Assembly (NCBI RefSeq): GCF_963678975.1
Contig: NC_089279.1
Coordinates: forward strand, 33,728,797 to 33,792,796
Direction of reading: 5' to 3'
DNA: 64,000 nt
From: Dysidea avara
Lineage: Eukaryota; Porifera; Demospongiae; Dictyoceratida; Dysideidae
The position numbers were made by a program, and so were the translations under genes. The notes below the pieces were generated by a model. The model worked only from the letters and a program-made list of their open reading frames with translations, was not told the origin of the DNA and ran no database searches. Below are positions 1-11,487 of this stretch, in pieces. Position 1 is the stretch's first letter. Every line of letters starts with the position of its first letter.

Positions 1-261
1 GTACCCAGTATTATGTACTTTCCCACCATTATTCAAAAATGATTAACACATATGAATAAAATTTGCAATGTATGAGGTAATTGAGTACTAAATAAAGATT
101 TTCAATTATTCCTGGGTAAACTACTGTAGGGGAATGCCTATATGCATATAAAGTTCTTTACAGAAAAAGTATGTATGCATGATTTGCTTGCAAAGGGTGC
201 TTTACACACTACAAGCCCTATCAGCTGACGTTTCCTAGCTTGCTGCTAAACAGATCTTAAA

Positions 262-1104
262 GGGAGTCTGTATTCCGCGGAATACGGAATAGCGGAATTA
301 CAGAATAAGCGAATATCACATTCTAAATATTTTGTTATTGTTTATAGCCTCTATAACATTTTAATATACATTCCTTACCACGTAGAGAACACAATCACGA
401 TGGCACCGATGCTCGGGGTGATCTTTAAATAGGATATGTACAAAGATATTCACTCTAGACCAATCTAACTAAGCTAAACTACTATCAAATACACTTCACT
501 ACACAATCGCTAGAAAACTAGAAGTTCTTTGTGCTATACTTACTCATACCAGCTGTCACACATGAGTAACTGCCCGAATTTATTAGAGTTATATACGAAG
601 TGTTAGAGCGCCGAGGTTGGAGCTCTGATGTTGGGAGCTGAAGCAGTATTATTCTCCGAATTTATTTGAAACACTTTAGGAAATGGTAACAGAGCTATAA
701 GAAAGGTCAGATTATTCCATGCATGCAGGGTAGCTACCTAGGGGGTGGATTGTTTTGTCCTAAACTATTCGGCCAGCTAGCTAGCTAGCTGCTCGTGTGT
801 GACAGCTGGTATGAGCAAGTATAGCACAAAGAACTTCTAGTTTTCTAGCGATTATGTAGTGAAGTGTATTTAACAGTAGTTTAGCTTAGTTAGATTGTTC
901 TAGAGTGAATATCTTTGTACACATCCTATTTAAAGATCGCCCCGAGGATCGGTGCCATCGTGATTGTGTTCTCTACGAGGTGAGGAATGTATATTAAAAC
1001 GTTATAGAGGCTATAAACAATAACAAAATATTTAGAATGTGATTTTCGCTTATTCCATAATTCTGCTATTCCGCTATTCCGTATTCCGCGGAATACAGGC
1101 TCCC
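262..1104. mobile_element. Mutator-like foldback element with 9-bp target duplication
   Basis: Two arms of about 310 bp (262 to about 570, and about 792 to 1104) are reverse complements with few mismatches. Both ends show GGGAG(T/C)CTGTATTCCGCG, separated by about 220 bp of unrelated centre. The element is flanked by a perfect direct repeat GATCTTAAA (253-261 and 1105-1113). Long terminal inverted repeats with a 9-bp target duplication are the signature of Mutator-like elements. No transposase is present, so it is non-autonomous. It lies left of exon 4, in the following intron of the NIDO gene. Confidence 0.8.
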
Positions 1105-1422
1105 GATCTTAAACTACTGTGATTCACCAAAATAAGTTACATACTAAAATCACACCAAATAAAGCAAACTTAATACAATTTTGTCCAACAGAAATTTGTA
1201 GCTACTCAGTGATAACAGATTATTAACAAGGTCATAAGAATCAATCTTCAGGAATTATAAAAGTGACAATATTTTGTGACATATTTGTCTGGATCTGTGA
1301 GACCTATTCTGCTTTCTCTATTTATGATAAATACCCAAATACAGTAAATAGTCTAATCACAATGATATATTGTACATATGTACAGTAATTCTTACTACAG
1401 GGTTACTGATCAACTGATGTAC

Positions 1423-1680
1423 CTGAATGATAGGTTTCTTGACCAACAAATGCTACAGTTCCATCAGCCCTAGTAACTGTTAGCTGCAGGTTAACTCTAC
1501 CAGTTACCTCTAACTGTGGTGACACACACAATGCTATATCTTTGTTAAGTCGTGTCCCCATTACTACCACATCATTAAATTGACATATAATATCATCATC
1601 CTCTTCAAAACATGGACCCGACAGCTTAACTGGTGTACCACCAAGTACATTTCCAAGACGAGGAGCCAGTAAAAGTGTTC
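1423..1680 (-). CDS. NIDO/IPT gene exon 4: IPT/TIG domain
   Basis: 258-bp symmetric 1-1 exon (acceptor ...TTTTAACAG, donor TCAG|GTACAT) encoding about 86 residues. GGTPVKLSGPCF is the typical first strand and turn of an IPT/TIG immunoglobulin-like fold (GGT.V.I.G..F), followed by a Cys-containing strand (DDIICQF) and ALCVSPQL, which resembles the C.SP motif of IPT domains. Symmetric 1-1 exons are typical of extracellular modules that can be shuffled. The downstream exon is outside the window. Confidence 0.75.
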
Positions 1681-2399
1681 CTGTTAAAATATTTAGCACA
1701 TACATATTAAATCATCTCACCGCTACAACCACTGTATGGTGGTTTTGATAATAAATGCACATAGCATCACATTGTAAGTGCTCTGTAACTTCAGTAGAGC
1801 ATTATAGTAGCCTCTGCACTTATCATGTAGAGGGCATGCCCATAAGTGAACATGAATAGGGATAACCAGTCTCTCACACACTATCACATGGTTAAATAAT
1901 GCATTCGCCTATGTCGATAACAAACATTGTAGACGATTCTTCGAAGTGATAGTGGCACTACTGAATACAGAAACAGTAAGGAGAGGGATTGCATAGGTTG
2001 GAGTGGTGTGTTGCTACTTTTGTATGCCTTGAAACAGTGCATGACCTCGTGCCTGTGTATATATGCACATGCGCACTTGCTCAAATGCCAGAAAACCAGA
2101 CTTGGAGATAACCGCTTCAACTGTAAAACAGGTTAGTGATGTTTGTTGCATTATTATAAACAGCACTAGCCTGTAAAGTTGGGAAATTTCATGTTTGGTT
2201 TCTGATTTTGTACTTTAATTAAAGGCTTTGTGGTTGCTCTAGCTTGTGTAAACAGCAATCCAATAATCAAATTCCTTGTTTTATAGCGAGTAATTTGACA
2301 TAATATTATAGTTTTATAGGTATGGTGTGTAACTTATAGCAGTTTAGAAGCATTAGATTGGAGCCTCTACAAAATTAATTTGGTGGTGAGGGGTTAAAA

Positions 2400-2740
2400 T
2401 CCATACAAAAACAGCCAGGCTGTGAAAAAGGTGTTGCCTTCAATAGCTTGGGTGAAAAAGTTGTGAAATCAAAAGTAGTAGCCAAGAAATAGCTGCAATG
2501 ATCATAATGCTAATAAATGTTACTAATGCACACAGCCATTATTAAAATTTAATAGCATTAACACCATTGCAGCCATTTCTTGGTTGCCACCTTTGATTTC
2601 ACAACTTTTTCATCCAGGCTTTTTAAGGCTGTACTTTTCACAGCTTGCATGGCTGTTTCTGTGCAGATTTCACTTCGTTTTGTACTTTGCTCCCAATACC
2701 AGCCCTTAGGGATTTATTTTTACTCACATTTCTGCTTATC
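2400..2740. repeat. Foldback repeat, GGTGGCGGCCAAGAAATGGC family, copy 1
   Basis: Inverted arms start with AAACAGCC(A/C)... at about 2405 and end with ...GGCTGTTT near 2665. They contain diverged versions of the arm core (TGAAATCAAAAGTAGTAGCCAAGAAATAGCTG against its complement). The outer sequence TTTTTACTCACATTTCT is shared with the copies near 10040 and 11890. Confidence 0.65.
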
Positions 2741-3051
2741 TATACAGACACTATGATGACCATTGAATAAAAATGTGTTGTGTTGTATACGTTACTTCAA
2801 TAGTAATATTATTCTAATACTCTAATAGAGTGCAATTTTTTTTGAGTTCTAATAGAACATACGCACATAGAATGTTCTAGAACAATCTAGAACTTCCATT
2901 TGTTTGCTTTCAATATTAATATTATTGTAATACTCTAATCGAGTGCACAATTTTGAGGACTTCTAACAGAACACACATAGAATGCTCTACAGCAATCTAG
3001 TACTTCTATTAGACATAAGTACATTTATAAAGCAGAAATTAAGTGAGGTGT

Positions 3052-3496
3052 AAGCATGCGTACATTATGCCGGAATAATTTTTGGAATAATTGGTGGTAA
3101 ACAGAATCGGGAATAATTCAGGAATAATAGGGTGATCTTCTGGAATAATTAATTAGAATTCACACATTTTTCGTGTAGTATCGTAGAAAAATTCGTAAAG
3201 GAACATCTACAATCACTGCTAGCATAAAATCGGGCAAAAAGATCGAGATACTCTAATAGAGCAGTCACTTACCAATCAGACAAGTTTAGTTGTGACTGCT
3301 CTATTAGAGTATCTCGATCTCTGGGTATAGTTTTTATGCTTGCAAGTGGTAATATTTTCAGATGCAGAAGAATATCCATTTGACTTTTACAATTCCAGGA
3401 ATATTTGGGAATAATTTTGGGAATAATAAGTGAATAAAAAAAGAATTGCCAGAAAGAATAATAGGTAATTTAAAAAGCATAATGTACTCAAGCCTA
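3052..3496. mobile_element. Palindromic MITE with TACATTATGC ends, copy A
   Basis: Ends are GTACATTATGC (about 3060-3070) and GCATAATGTAC (3478-3488), with further inverted similarity outside. The interior has repeated GGAATAATT blocks and a central inverted pair of the GAGATACTCTAATAGAGCAGTCAC motif (3246-3270, 3292-3318). A second copy lies inverted at 10642-11106. No coding sequence. Confidence 0.7.
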
Positions 3497-3517
3497 GTGA
3501 GGTGATCAGCCAAGACA

Positions 3518-3590
3518 GCAGTGGTTCAGTGGTTAAGGATGCAGGTGTTAGGTATGGAGGTCCCTGGTTCAATCTTTGATAAGGTTTTTG
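3518..3590 (+). repeat. tRNA-derived SINE head
   Basis: A tRNA-like segment has a RNA polymerase III A-box-like GTGGTTCAGTGG (3521-3532) and a B-box GGTTCAATC (3566-3574) with the usual spacing. A second copy lies on the minus strand at 9690-9770 with B-box GGTTCAAAC. Both follow the same leader AGGTGATCAGCCAAG, so this is a repeat and not a functional tRNA gene; no full cloverleaf can be drawn. Confidence 0.55.
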
Positions 3591-3598
3591 AGCAACTT

Positions 3599-4183
3599 TT
3601 TTACGCCGCGATGACTGCTTTATCTTGATCCCAAGATTTTACACTTGTTTGGTTTTTGCTTTATAAATTTGTAGCTGTAATTTCAAAAACTACAAAAGGT
3701 TTGCACTACAATGGTTATTCCATGTACAGACAGATTTTCAAGTCATTCCTACAAGCATTTTACCCTGTGGCCATGACAAAAATCTCTATCGCATTTTTCA
3801 AAAATTGTATGAATCCCTTGATGTGTATGAAATTTAGACTGTAAATGTACTGCATTATGTTCTTACTTCTAAAGCATGCACAAGTTATATATAGTGATTT
3901 TTCTAAGTGTTGTTAAAAGAAGAAGAAAAATATGAAGAAACTAAGATGAACTTTGAAGGCGCATATCTCAGTGATGGCTTGGCGGATTCAGCTCAAATTT
4001 GAAATGGGAGGTGCCCCACTCCAAGGGAGTTTCCGCAGCAAAATGGTTAATTTCTGGTCAGGCACTATCGAGCTATGGATGTGTTAATGGTATTTTATTG
4101 GTTCCTATAAAATACACACTTGTCTATCGCACACCCACACTGGCTGTACTTGGCTGCATGACACACTATTGTGTGTCTTGATG
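3599..4183 (+). mobile_element. Terminal-hairpin repeat family, copy 1
   Basis: Ends at 4160-4177 with the hairpin GACACAC-TATT-GTGTGTC followed by TTGATG. The start (GATGACTGCTTTATCTTGATC) is a diverged form of the GTGACTG..TATTAGAGTATCTCGATC 5' motif. The interior matches the copies at 7972 and 9018 in patches (CACTTG.TTGGTTTTTGCTTTATAA). Non-coding. Confidence 0.55.
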
Positions 4184-4224
4184 AAATAGAAATTTTCATT
4201 TACGTATAAAGTAGAAATTGAGTG

Positions 4225-4760
4225 AGGTGAACAGCCATGATAGCATGGTGACTGTTCTATTAGAGTATCTATACCCAGTAATTTGTGTTTTGCCTTGTAA
4301 CTCTGCGACTATTACTTCTTAGTTTTTCTAGCCATCAAAAGGTACTGCTATGAAGGCTAGACAATCATACACACCAAGTTTCAAGTTACTCCCATAAGTG
4401 ATCAGTTTACCCTGCAACCAAATTATTATCCACCCCTTGTCTCTACGTTCTGGTAAGAGTTGAAGCCTTCCCTGAATAACTGAAAGATTAACACATGGAC
4501 AGAAGGTTTCCAAAATGCGACTAAAAGCTGCAATATGCGCTAATATAATAGCATGATTAAATGCTTTAATAGGGCAGTCAAAGTACTGCATGAATTAATC
4601 ACAATGAGGGTATAAATGCATGCATGTGACTGACCCAAGTTACTATTTTGTTGCTTACATATCAAGGCACACAGTAGTGTGCTATGTGAACAAGAAAGCC
4701 GGCACATCACACACTGTGTGTATATTGACAGGAAGAAAGAAAACATGATTTTAGATTATT
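4225..4760 (-). mobile_element. Terminal-hairpin repeat family, copy 2 (minus strand, rearranged)
   Basis: The hairpin lies at 4666-4683 (GGCACAC-AGTA-GTGTGCT on the plus strand) and is followed by GAACAAGAAAGCCGGC and ATTGACAGGAAGAAAGAAAAC, as in the copies at 9029 and 45263. A 5' motif (GGTGACTGTTCTATTAGAGTATCT) lies at 4244-4272, but in an orientation showing that the copy is rearranged or composite. Confidence 0.45.
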
Positions 4761-5497
4761 CTGTTTGCACATTTTGCACAACTTGTTATAAAGCCCAAAC
4801 ACATAATTCGATTACCTTGAAATTTAGTACAGATAGTGTGAATAAAGGTGAATTCGTGCACTAAGTTTGCAAGGAACTGGAAAGTGTGATGTGTCCATGG
4901 TACTATGAACATTTATTTGTGTAGAAACTAGCAAAATTATATCACAGCTACCATGATATTAAAATTGCATTGTACAGTGCCATGTGTGGCATACCACTGA
5001 CAAAGGAATAACAGAAAGTTTGAGGTGTGCAACTTTAGAGTGACAAAGACATAACAAAGTCTCTGTGACAACTTGGACTCGGAGTGAAAGAGACATGACA
5101 AAGTCTAAACCTGTATCGGTCAAAGGCATGTCTCTGTTGAACTATAATTGTACTAGGACTGCTATTACATCATGAAAATCATGATATTAAGCACCACAGT
5201 ATTTTCATGTGTTTGACTTTAATTTTTCAATTCAAAGGATGTATACCAAAGCAGGAGAGTTGTAGTGGTTTCAAGTACTGTAGTATAAGTAGAACATTTT
5301 TAGATTTTAAGTGGTACTTGCTTGAAACTTGAGAATTTGGACTTTAGTCCTGATAGTCATATCCACCACATTTGTGATGATTTCTCAGATTGGATTAGTC
5401 TTATTTTTCAGGTCAAAATAAGTACAATAACTAAAACAATCATTGTCAAATGCAATGTGTACCATACCATACACAAAGCTACTGTACATATAATCTA

Positions 5498-5710
5498 AAC
5501 CAAAAGAGCCAAGCTGTAAAATGGATTGGGCACCAAATTCACCTGAATTGTCGTAATTAAAATTTTTGCCATTAACTTACCATCACAGCCATTTCTTGGC
5601 CGCCACCTTGGATTTCACATCTTTTTTCACCTTGGCCTTTTTGGGGGCCGCACTCTTTTTTTACAGCTTGGCTGCTTTGGTTTAGATATCACTTCTTTTT
5701 GTATTGCAAG
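5498..5710. repeat. Foldback repeat family, partial copy 2
   Basis: A truncated copy: AAACC AAAAGAGCCAAGCTG at the left, then CATCACAGCCATTTCTTGGC (from about 5580), GCCACCTTGGATTTCACATC, and a final TTTACAGCTTGGCTG. It adjoins the 3' end of the LINE fragment at 5750. Confidence 0.6.
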
Positions 5711-5749
5711 TCACAAAGCTGGCGATAAACTGGCTTTGATGCTTCCTTT

Positions 5750-6345
5750 TTATTATTATTATTATTATTTGTTAATTGGTATAAGGAAGACAAAGTCTTA
5801 TAAAAACCAATCTAAAGTACATCTAAATAAAATCAAACCGGCGGACATATAAAAATACATCTAATTTAGTCTTAAAGATCAGTACATTAGGTGCAGATAC
5901 AATTTCATGGGGTAAGGTGTTCCAATCATTGACGATTCTCTGTGAAAAACTATGACCTCTAATAGCAGTGTTGAAGCGATTTTTGTAAAGTTTGAGTCCA
6001 TTAGATCGGGTGGGGTTGGTATTAACAGTAAAAAAATAGTCTTTGTCCACAGATACTAAATTGTTCAGGATTTTGTAAGTCATAATCAGATCCATTCTGG
6101 TTCGACGGTAAAGTAAGCTGGGTAGATTAAGTTCTTGGAGTCTTTCAGAGTATGTCAAATTATAGAAGGAGGGTATAAGTTTTGTGGCTCTTCTTTGAAC
6201 TGCTTCTAATTTACGGATGTTTTTCATAAGATGAGGGTTCCAGACAGTTGATGCATAGTCCAAAATTGGGTGAACAAGAGTAACGTATAATAATCTTATT
6301 GTGTTGGTATCCCTGGAGGCAAAAGTACGTTTAATAATTCCCAAT
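5750..6345 (-). pseudogene. LINE (non-LTR retrotransposon) reverse-transcriptase C-terminus, 5'-truncated
   Basis: A 173-codon open frame on the minus strand (6344 to 5823) matches the C-terminal end of non-LTR retrotransposon ORF2. It has YVTLVHPILDYASTVWNP, then LEAVQRRATKLIP, LPSLLYRRTRMDLIMTYKI, and a tail with DWNTLP. This is the conserved region after the RT domain in CR1/Jockey/L2-like elements. The copy lacks the catalytic RT and the endonuclease, and ends in a short 3' UTR and an (ATT)n tail at 5750-5770. 5' truncation is the normal product of target-primed reverse transcription. Not a host gene. Confidence 0.85.
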
Positions 6346-6584
6346 ACAAAAAAGTGAAAAAAAGTTTGTCTAGCTTGGAGAATTGAGCCTGCAGCTTTCA
6401 GTGAAGTGCAACCTGCACCATTCTACCACAACCTTTTAACTTGTTTTTTTTCTTACTGCAGGAATTGTGGAATAAAGGAAGTAATTGTGTGTATAGCTTT
6501 GTCTGATTAAATATTTGTATATTTAACATTGAATGATGATTTATCACATACTGTAGTTAATAAGGTGACTTCTTACATAACTGA

Positions 6585-7970
6585 ACTGTAGCTGAAACTC
6601 TCATTGTTTGTAGCTGAGGGTGATCTGTTTCTATATATATATAGCTGAACTCTCTGCATGCAGGATGATTTGTTTCTAGCTGAACTCTCTACTAGGTGAC
6701 TTGTTCTCTCTACAGGGTGGATGAATTCTCTACAGGGTGATTTGTTTGCAACTGAACTCTCTACAAGATGATTTGTTTCTAGCTGATCTCTCTATAGTGT
6801 AACTTGATTGTAGCTCAACTCTCTACAGGATGGTTTCCTTGTAGCTGAACTCTCTACAGGGTGACTTGTTTCTAGCTGATCTCTGGATGACTTGTTTCTA
6901 GCTGATCTCTCTACACGGTGACTTGTTTCTAGCTGAACTCTCTATAGGGTTATCTGTTTGTAACTGAACTCCCTACAGGATGGTTTCTTTGTAGCTGATC
7001 TCTCTACAGGGTGAACTTGCTTCTGGCTGAACTCTCTACAGATGATTTGTTTGCAGCTGAACTCTCTACAAGGTGGTTTCTTTGCAGCTGAACTCTCTAC
7101 AAGGTGACTTCTTCTAGCTGATCTCTCTACAGGGTGATCTGTTCGTAGCTGAGCTCTCTACAGGGTGACTTGTTTGTAGCTAAACTATCTGCAGGGTGAT
7201 TTGTTTGTAGTTGAATTCTCTACAAAGTGATCCTTCTAGCTGATCTCTCTACAGGATGACTTTTTCTAGCTGATCTCTCTACAGGGTGAATTTTTTCTAG
7301 CTAAATAGTCTACAGGGTGATCTGTTCGTAGCTGAACTCTCTACAGGGAGATTTGTTTACAGTTGAACTCTCTACATGGTGGTTTCTTTGTAACTGAATT
7401 CTCTATAAGGTGATGTCTTCTAGCTGATCTCTATACTGGATGACTTGTTTCTATCTGATCTATCTATAGAGTCATAACTTTCTCTATAGAGTTTATAACT
7501 TGTTTGTATAGCAGAAGTCTTTATTGGGTGGTTTTTTGATTGGTTGCTGAACTCTCCAGCTACACGGTGACTTGTTTGTACTACAGAGTGACTATACTTG
7601 TAGCTGAACATTGTATAAAGTAACTTGTTTGCAGCTGATCTAGATGAACTCTCTACTGGGTAGCTTTTTTGTAGCTGAACTCTCTACACAGTGACTTGTT
7701 TGTAGCTGAATTCTCTACAGAGTGACTTTTGCTGTAGCTGAACTCTCTACAGGGTGACTTGTTTATAGCTGAACTCTCTTCAGTGTGACTTATAATGTTC
7801 TGAATCTCTACAGCGACATATTTGTAGCTGAACTCTCTACAGGTTGACTTGTTTGTAGCTGAATTGTCTATCAGATTAACTGTTTGTAGCTGAACTCCCT
7901 ACAGAATAACTTGCAATGTAATATAATTCTATAATGGAGTAAATTATGAACGTAGCTGAATGCTCTATTA
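6585..7970 (+). repeat. 31-bp minisatellite, locus A
   Basis: Diverged tandem repeats of about 31 bp of the form TAGCTGAACTCTCTACAGG followed by GTGACTTGTTTG, alternating with a variant AGCTGATCTCTCTACAGG. The same monomers, in opposite orientation, form the array at 46085-48650. The array joins directly to the CTATTAGAGTATCTCGATT motif at 7978. Confidence 0.9.
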
Positions 7971-7971
7971 G

Positions 7972-8785
7972 GGTGACTGTTCTATTAGAGTATCTCGATT
8001 TTGCATATGCTACATGTAGTTGGCTTTGGAATCATAACTCAGTGGTTTGTACTCCAATTCTTCTGTACTACTGCAAGGACTTTCTATGATAATTATTCCA
8101 GCTACACACCAATTTTCAGCTCATTGCTCTAAACGGTTTGTCTAGTAGACGTGAAAACTAATAGTTTTTTATTTGTAAAAATCGATCGCTTAATTGTGAC
8201 ACAGGTTGGGTTTTGTGTCATATCTCGATGGCCTTTAACTGGATTCCTTTCAAACAACAAAAAGGCACTCCTACGATAGTTACTCCATCTACATAGAATT
8301 TTTCAGCTCATTCCTTCAAGGGATTCACTCTGTGAGTGTGACAGACCTTTGACCTTATTTTACGCAAATAATTGGTCATACCCCTGTGAATGTTCATCGA
8401 ATTCCTACCAAACTTGGTGCTGAGATTCACCTTAATGAGCCCCTTAAGTGTGCCAAATTTCAGCCCTATTGGAGCATGCATTCGTGTTTTATGACGGATT
8501 TTGCAAAGTGTGTGAAAAGAAGTAGCAGAAAAAAACGAAGAAAGAAACTCACACTTTGGCTGCTTGTATCTCAGAAATAGCTTGAGCGATTTTCTTCAAA
8601 TGTGGAATGTGGACTCCCCTACCTAGCCGGCACTTCGATAGAAAATTTGGTGTCAATCAGATAAGGGAATACAGAGCTACAAAGGTGTGAAAATCGCGTT
8701 TTCTTCCTTCCTGTTAATATACTCACAGTGTGGCGCACCGGCTTCTTGGGCCGCACGACACACTACCATGTGTCATGATAATAAA
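7972..8785 (+). mobile_element. Terminal-hairpin repeat family, copy 3 (satellite-linked)
   Basis: Starts at GTGACTGTTCTATTAGAGTA (7972) directly after the minisatellite and ends at hairpin GACACAC-TACC-ATGTGTC (8757-8774) followed by ATGAT. About 800 bp are collinear, in inverted orientation, with 45258-46070. The 64-codon frame inside (8386-8580) is not conserved between copies and is taken as non-coding. Confidence 0.65.
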
Positions 8786-9017
8786 GTGTACATGAGTACT
8801 ATCACAAAAAAGGCATGTACTACTGTATGTATGCCAGTACACTATTAGTGCATAAATGAATCTACCAAAATTCGAAAAAAATGTTTCCATTTAAGAGCAT
8901 TCAAATGCAAAATCACCATGAACAACTTTATGCCTGGTGCATGTAGTGTAGCTTCAAGGTGCACATGACTTAATTAAATTGTGTGCCCACCAAAGGATTC
9001 AAATGTTATGAAACTTC

Positions 9018-9660
9018 ATTGCTATCAAGACACATGGTAGCGTGTCATGCAGCCAAGAAAGCCAGCAACCACACCGTGAGTATATTGACAGGAAGAAAGA
9101 AAACAGCTTTTTCATACGTGCATAGCTCCATGGACCTTCTCCAAAATACACCATTTTTGCATTATAGCTGTCCCCCAGGTAGGGTATGCCACAAAGCAAA
9201 TTTGAATAAATTCGTAACGAGATATGGGCATACAAACTTTCGTTTAAACATCTTCGTGTTTTTTCTCTTCTTATGCCGAACCCCTGGTGTTACGGGGGTT
9301 CCAATTTCTTTTCGCACACTTTGCAAAAATTGTTATAAAATGCAAACGTGTAACTTGATTGCCTCGATCTTTGGCACAAATGAAGAGTGTGTAATGGTGG
9401 ATTCATGTACCAAGTTTGTTGTGAATCTGAGGAGTATTCAAGGATGTATGAGCATTTATTTACATAACACTTCTGTCATGGGTACAGGATAAACCAAGTA
9501 TAGAAATAACTTGAAAATCGGTGTGTAGATAGGCTGATCATCGTAGCAGTGCCTTTTGATAGCTTGAATAGCAATAGAGTTACAGTGACAAAGTTATAAA
9601 GCAAAAACCAAGCAAGTGTAAAATTGCAGGATCGAGATACTCTAATAGAGCAGTCACCAA
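9018..9660 (-). mobile_element. Terminal-hairpin repeat family, copy 4 (minus strand)
   Basis: Reading on the minus strand, it runs from GGTGACTGCTCTATTAGAGT (about 9655) to hairpin GACACGC-TACC-ATGTGTC (9046-9029) followed by TTGAT. About 640 bp; the best example of a copy with both termini and no satellite. Reading frames of 169 and 78 codons in it are repeat shadows. Confidence 0.65.
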
Positions 9661-9689
9661 GGAGTAAAAAGGTGTGCAATAATGTGGAA

Positions 9690-9775
9690 AAAAACTTACC
9701 AGAGTTTGAACCAGCAACCTCCATACCTAACACCTGCATCCTTAACCACTGAACCACTGCTACCTTGGCTGATCA
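9690..9775 (-). repeat. tRNA-derived SINE head, second copy
   Basis: Minus-strand copy of the 3518-3590 sequence: A-box GTGGTTCAGTGG, then GGATGCAGGTGTTAGGTATG and B-box GGTTCAAAC, preceded by GAGGTGATCAGCCAAG. It adjoins a terminal-hairpin family copy. Confidence 0.55.
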
Positions 9776-9984
9776 CCTCATTTAATTTATAAATGAAATT
9801 TCTAGTTGAAATTTGCTTATAATCAAACATTGTAATTTCATAGATCTACCAATAGAAGTACTAGATTGTTCTAGAACATTCTATGTATGTTCTATTAGAA
9901 GTCTTCAAAAAATGTGCACTCTATTTGAGTATTACAATAATATTATCAAATATTGAATTAAATCATGCAATGAAATACATTTAT

Positions 9985-10475
9985 AAGTCTGTCTTCAATA
10001 ATCATCATTGTATCTACATAGAAAAGAAGAAATGCGAGTAAAAGAAGAAATGTGAGTAAAAACAAACCTCAAAGTCAGCCATAGGCTGGTTTTGGGGCCT
10101 ATAAAGTACAAAAAAAAATGAATTCCACATAAAAACAGCCAAGCTGTGAAAAAATGGTGTTTAAAAAGCCTGGGTGAAAAAAGTTGTGAAATCAAAGGTG
10201 GCGGCCAAGAAATGGCTGCAAAGATGTTAATGCTAAAAAAATTTAATAATGGCAGTGTGCATTGTTAAAATTTATTAGTATTAACATCATTGCAGCCATT
10301 TCTTGGCCGCCACCTTTGATTTCACAACTTTTTCACCTAGGCTTTTTAAGGCCACACCATTTTTGGCCTTAAAAAGCCTAGGTGAACACAGCTCGGCTGT
10401 TTTTGAGTGGATTATATTTACACCACTCACTTTTCTGCCTGTATTCAACAAGTACTTATGATGACAATAGGTCTT
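9985..10475. repeat. Foldback repeat family, copy 3 (most complete)
   Basis: Long inverted arms around a short centre (about 10225-10285): AAACAGCCAAGCTGTG, then GTTGTGAAATC, GTGGCGGCCAAGAAATGGCTG and the complement on the right. The outer arm includes CATCATTGTATCTACATAG and ACTCACATTTCT-type sequence. A GGCCTTAAAAAGCCTAGGTG unit is duplicated on the right. Confidence 0.75.
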
Positions 10476-10641
10476 TATTCTTTTAGATTAATTTTAATTT
10501 TGGGCTTCAATTATTGAACATTATTCATAGTATTTCATTCAAACATTTAAATTCTCAATTCTAGTGATTGTTAACACACTATATACACACAAAACATACA
10601 AATTGATGCATTTGTGAATGGTGTTCTAGATATGCATGTAT

Positions 10642-11106
10642 AGGCTTGAGTACATTATGCTTTTAAAATTACTTATTATTCTTTCTGGCAAATCCTTTTT
10701 TTATTCACCTATTATTCCCAAAATTACTCCCTAATATTCCTGGAGTAATTCCTGGAATTGTAAAGTCAAATGGATATTTTCTGCAGCTGAAAATATAGCC
10801 ACTTGCAAGCATAAAAACTATACCCAGAGATCGAGATACTCTAATAGAGCAGTCACAACTAAACTTGTCTGACTGTTCTATTAGGGTAAGTGACTGCTCT
10901 ATTAGAGTATCTCGGTCTTTTTGCCTGATTTTGTGCTAGCAATGATCGTAGATGTTCCTTTACGAATTGTTCAGCGATACTACACAAAAAATGTGTGAAT
11001 TCTAATTAATTATTCTGGAAGATCACCCTATTATTCCGGAATTATTCCTGATTCTTTTTACCACCGATTATTCCAAAAATTATTCCGGCGTAATGTATTC
11101 ACGCCT
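10642..11106. mobile_element. Palindromic MITE with TACATTATGC ends, copy B (inverted)
   Basis: Reverse-complement copy of the element at 3052-3496, over almost its full length: TACATTATGC at 10651 and GCGTAATGTA at 11088. It carries the same central inverted CTCTAATAGAGCAGTCAC motifs and the same AATTATTCC blocks. It ends only about 70 bp from exon 3. Confidence 0.7.
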
Positions 11107-11177
11107 AGGCATGTACACACATGCACATGTCATATTTCATTCCAAATTCCTATACATACTGCATACATGTATCATAC

Positions 11178-11487
11178 CACTAGATGTGTCTTCAGTGCAT
11201 CCTGCTGTTATGATGATTTCTTCATCCATGCGAAATATCCAAACTCCAGGCCTATCTACATTGCTAGTGTTAGCAATACTTATTATCTCTGATGTTCTAG
11301 AGCCTGGAACATTAAAGAACCGAATTCTATCACCAGCATTAAAGCCAACTTGTGCTGGAACCCCTCCAAAACCACTAGTGCCATTTGATGCATCACCAGT
11401 TGTCCACTGTATCCCACCATCAGCATACAAGAATATAACATAAGAACGTCTTTCATCTGTGCCCATCACACATTGAAAAGTGTTGAG
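11178..11487 (-). CDS. NIDO/IPT gene exon 3: C-terminal part of NIDO domain
   Basis: 310 bp, phase 0 in and phase 1 out. The acceptor is TTTTGCAG before CTCAACACT and the donor is GTATGA. The protein reads LNTFQCVMGTD, then YVIFLYADGGIQWTTGDAS, GFGGVPAQVGFNAGD, FFNVPGS and RPGVWIFRMDE, the well-conserved second half of NIDO domains (NTFQ.VL.TDG..SF..F.Y..I.WTTG and G.PAQ.GFN.GD). A short tail with one Cys (AGCTEDTSSG) leads into the next exon. Frame and phase join cleanly to exon 2 (YYNQHTDK|LNTFQ) and to exon 4. Confidence 0.85.

Larger units (their letters stand above)
1681..11177 (-). other. NIDO/IPT gene intron 3 (repeat-filled)
   Basis: 9.5-kb intron bounded by a clear donor and acceptor of matching phase. 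It holds foldback elements (2400-2740, 5498-5710, 9985-10475), an inverted pair of palindromic MITEs (3052-3496, 10642-11106), tRNA-like SINEs (about 3518, 9690), a LINE fragment (5750-6345), a minisatellite (6585-7970) and several copies of the terminal-hairpin family. In 1681-2380, 2745-3050 and 4760-5490 I see only diffuse AT-rich sequence with no supportable gene. Confidence 0.7.

Noticed and set aside
8983-9492. 169-codon plus-strand frame
   Set aside because: Lies within a terminal-hairpin repeat copy; the frame is not kept in the other copies, and the apparent start is not conserved.
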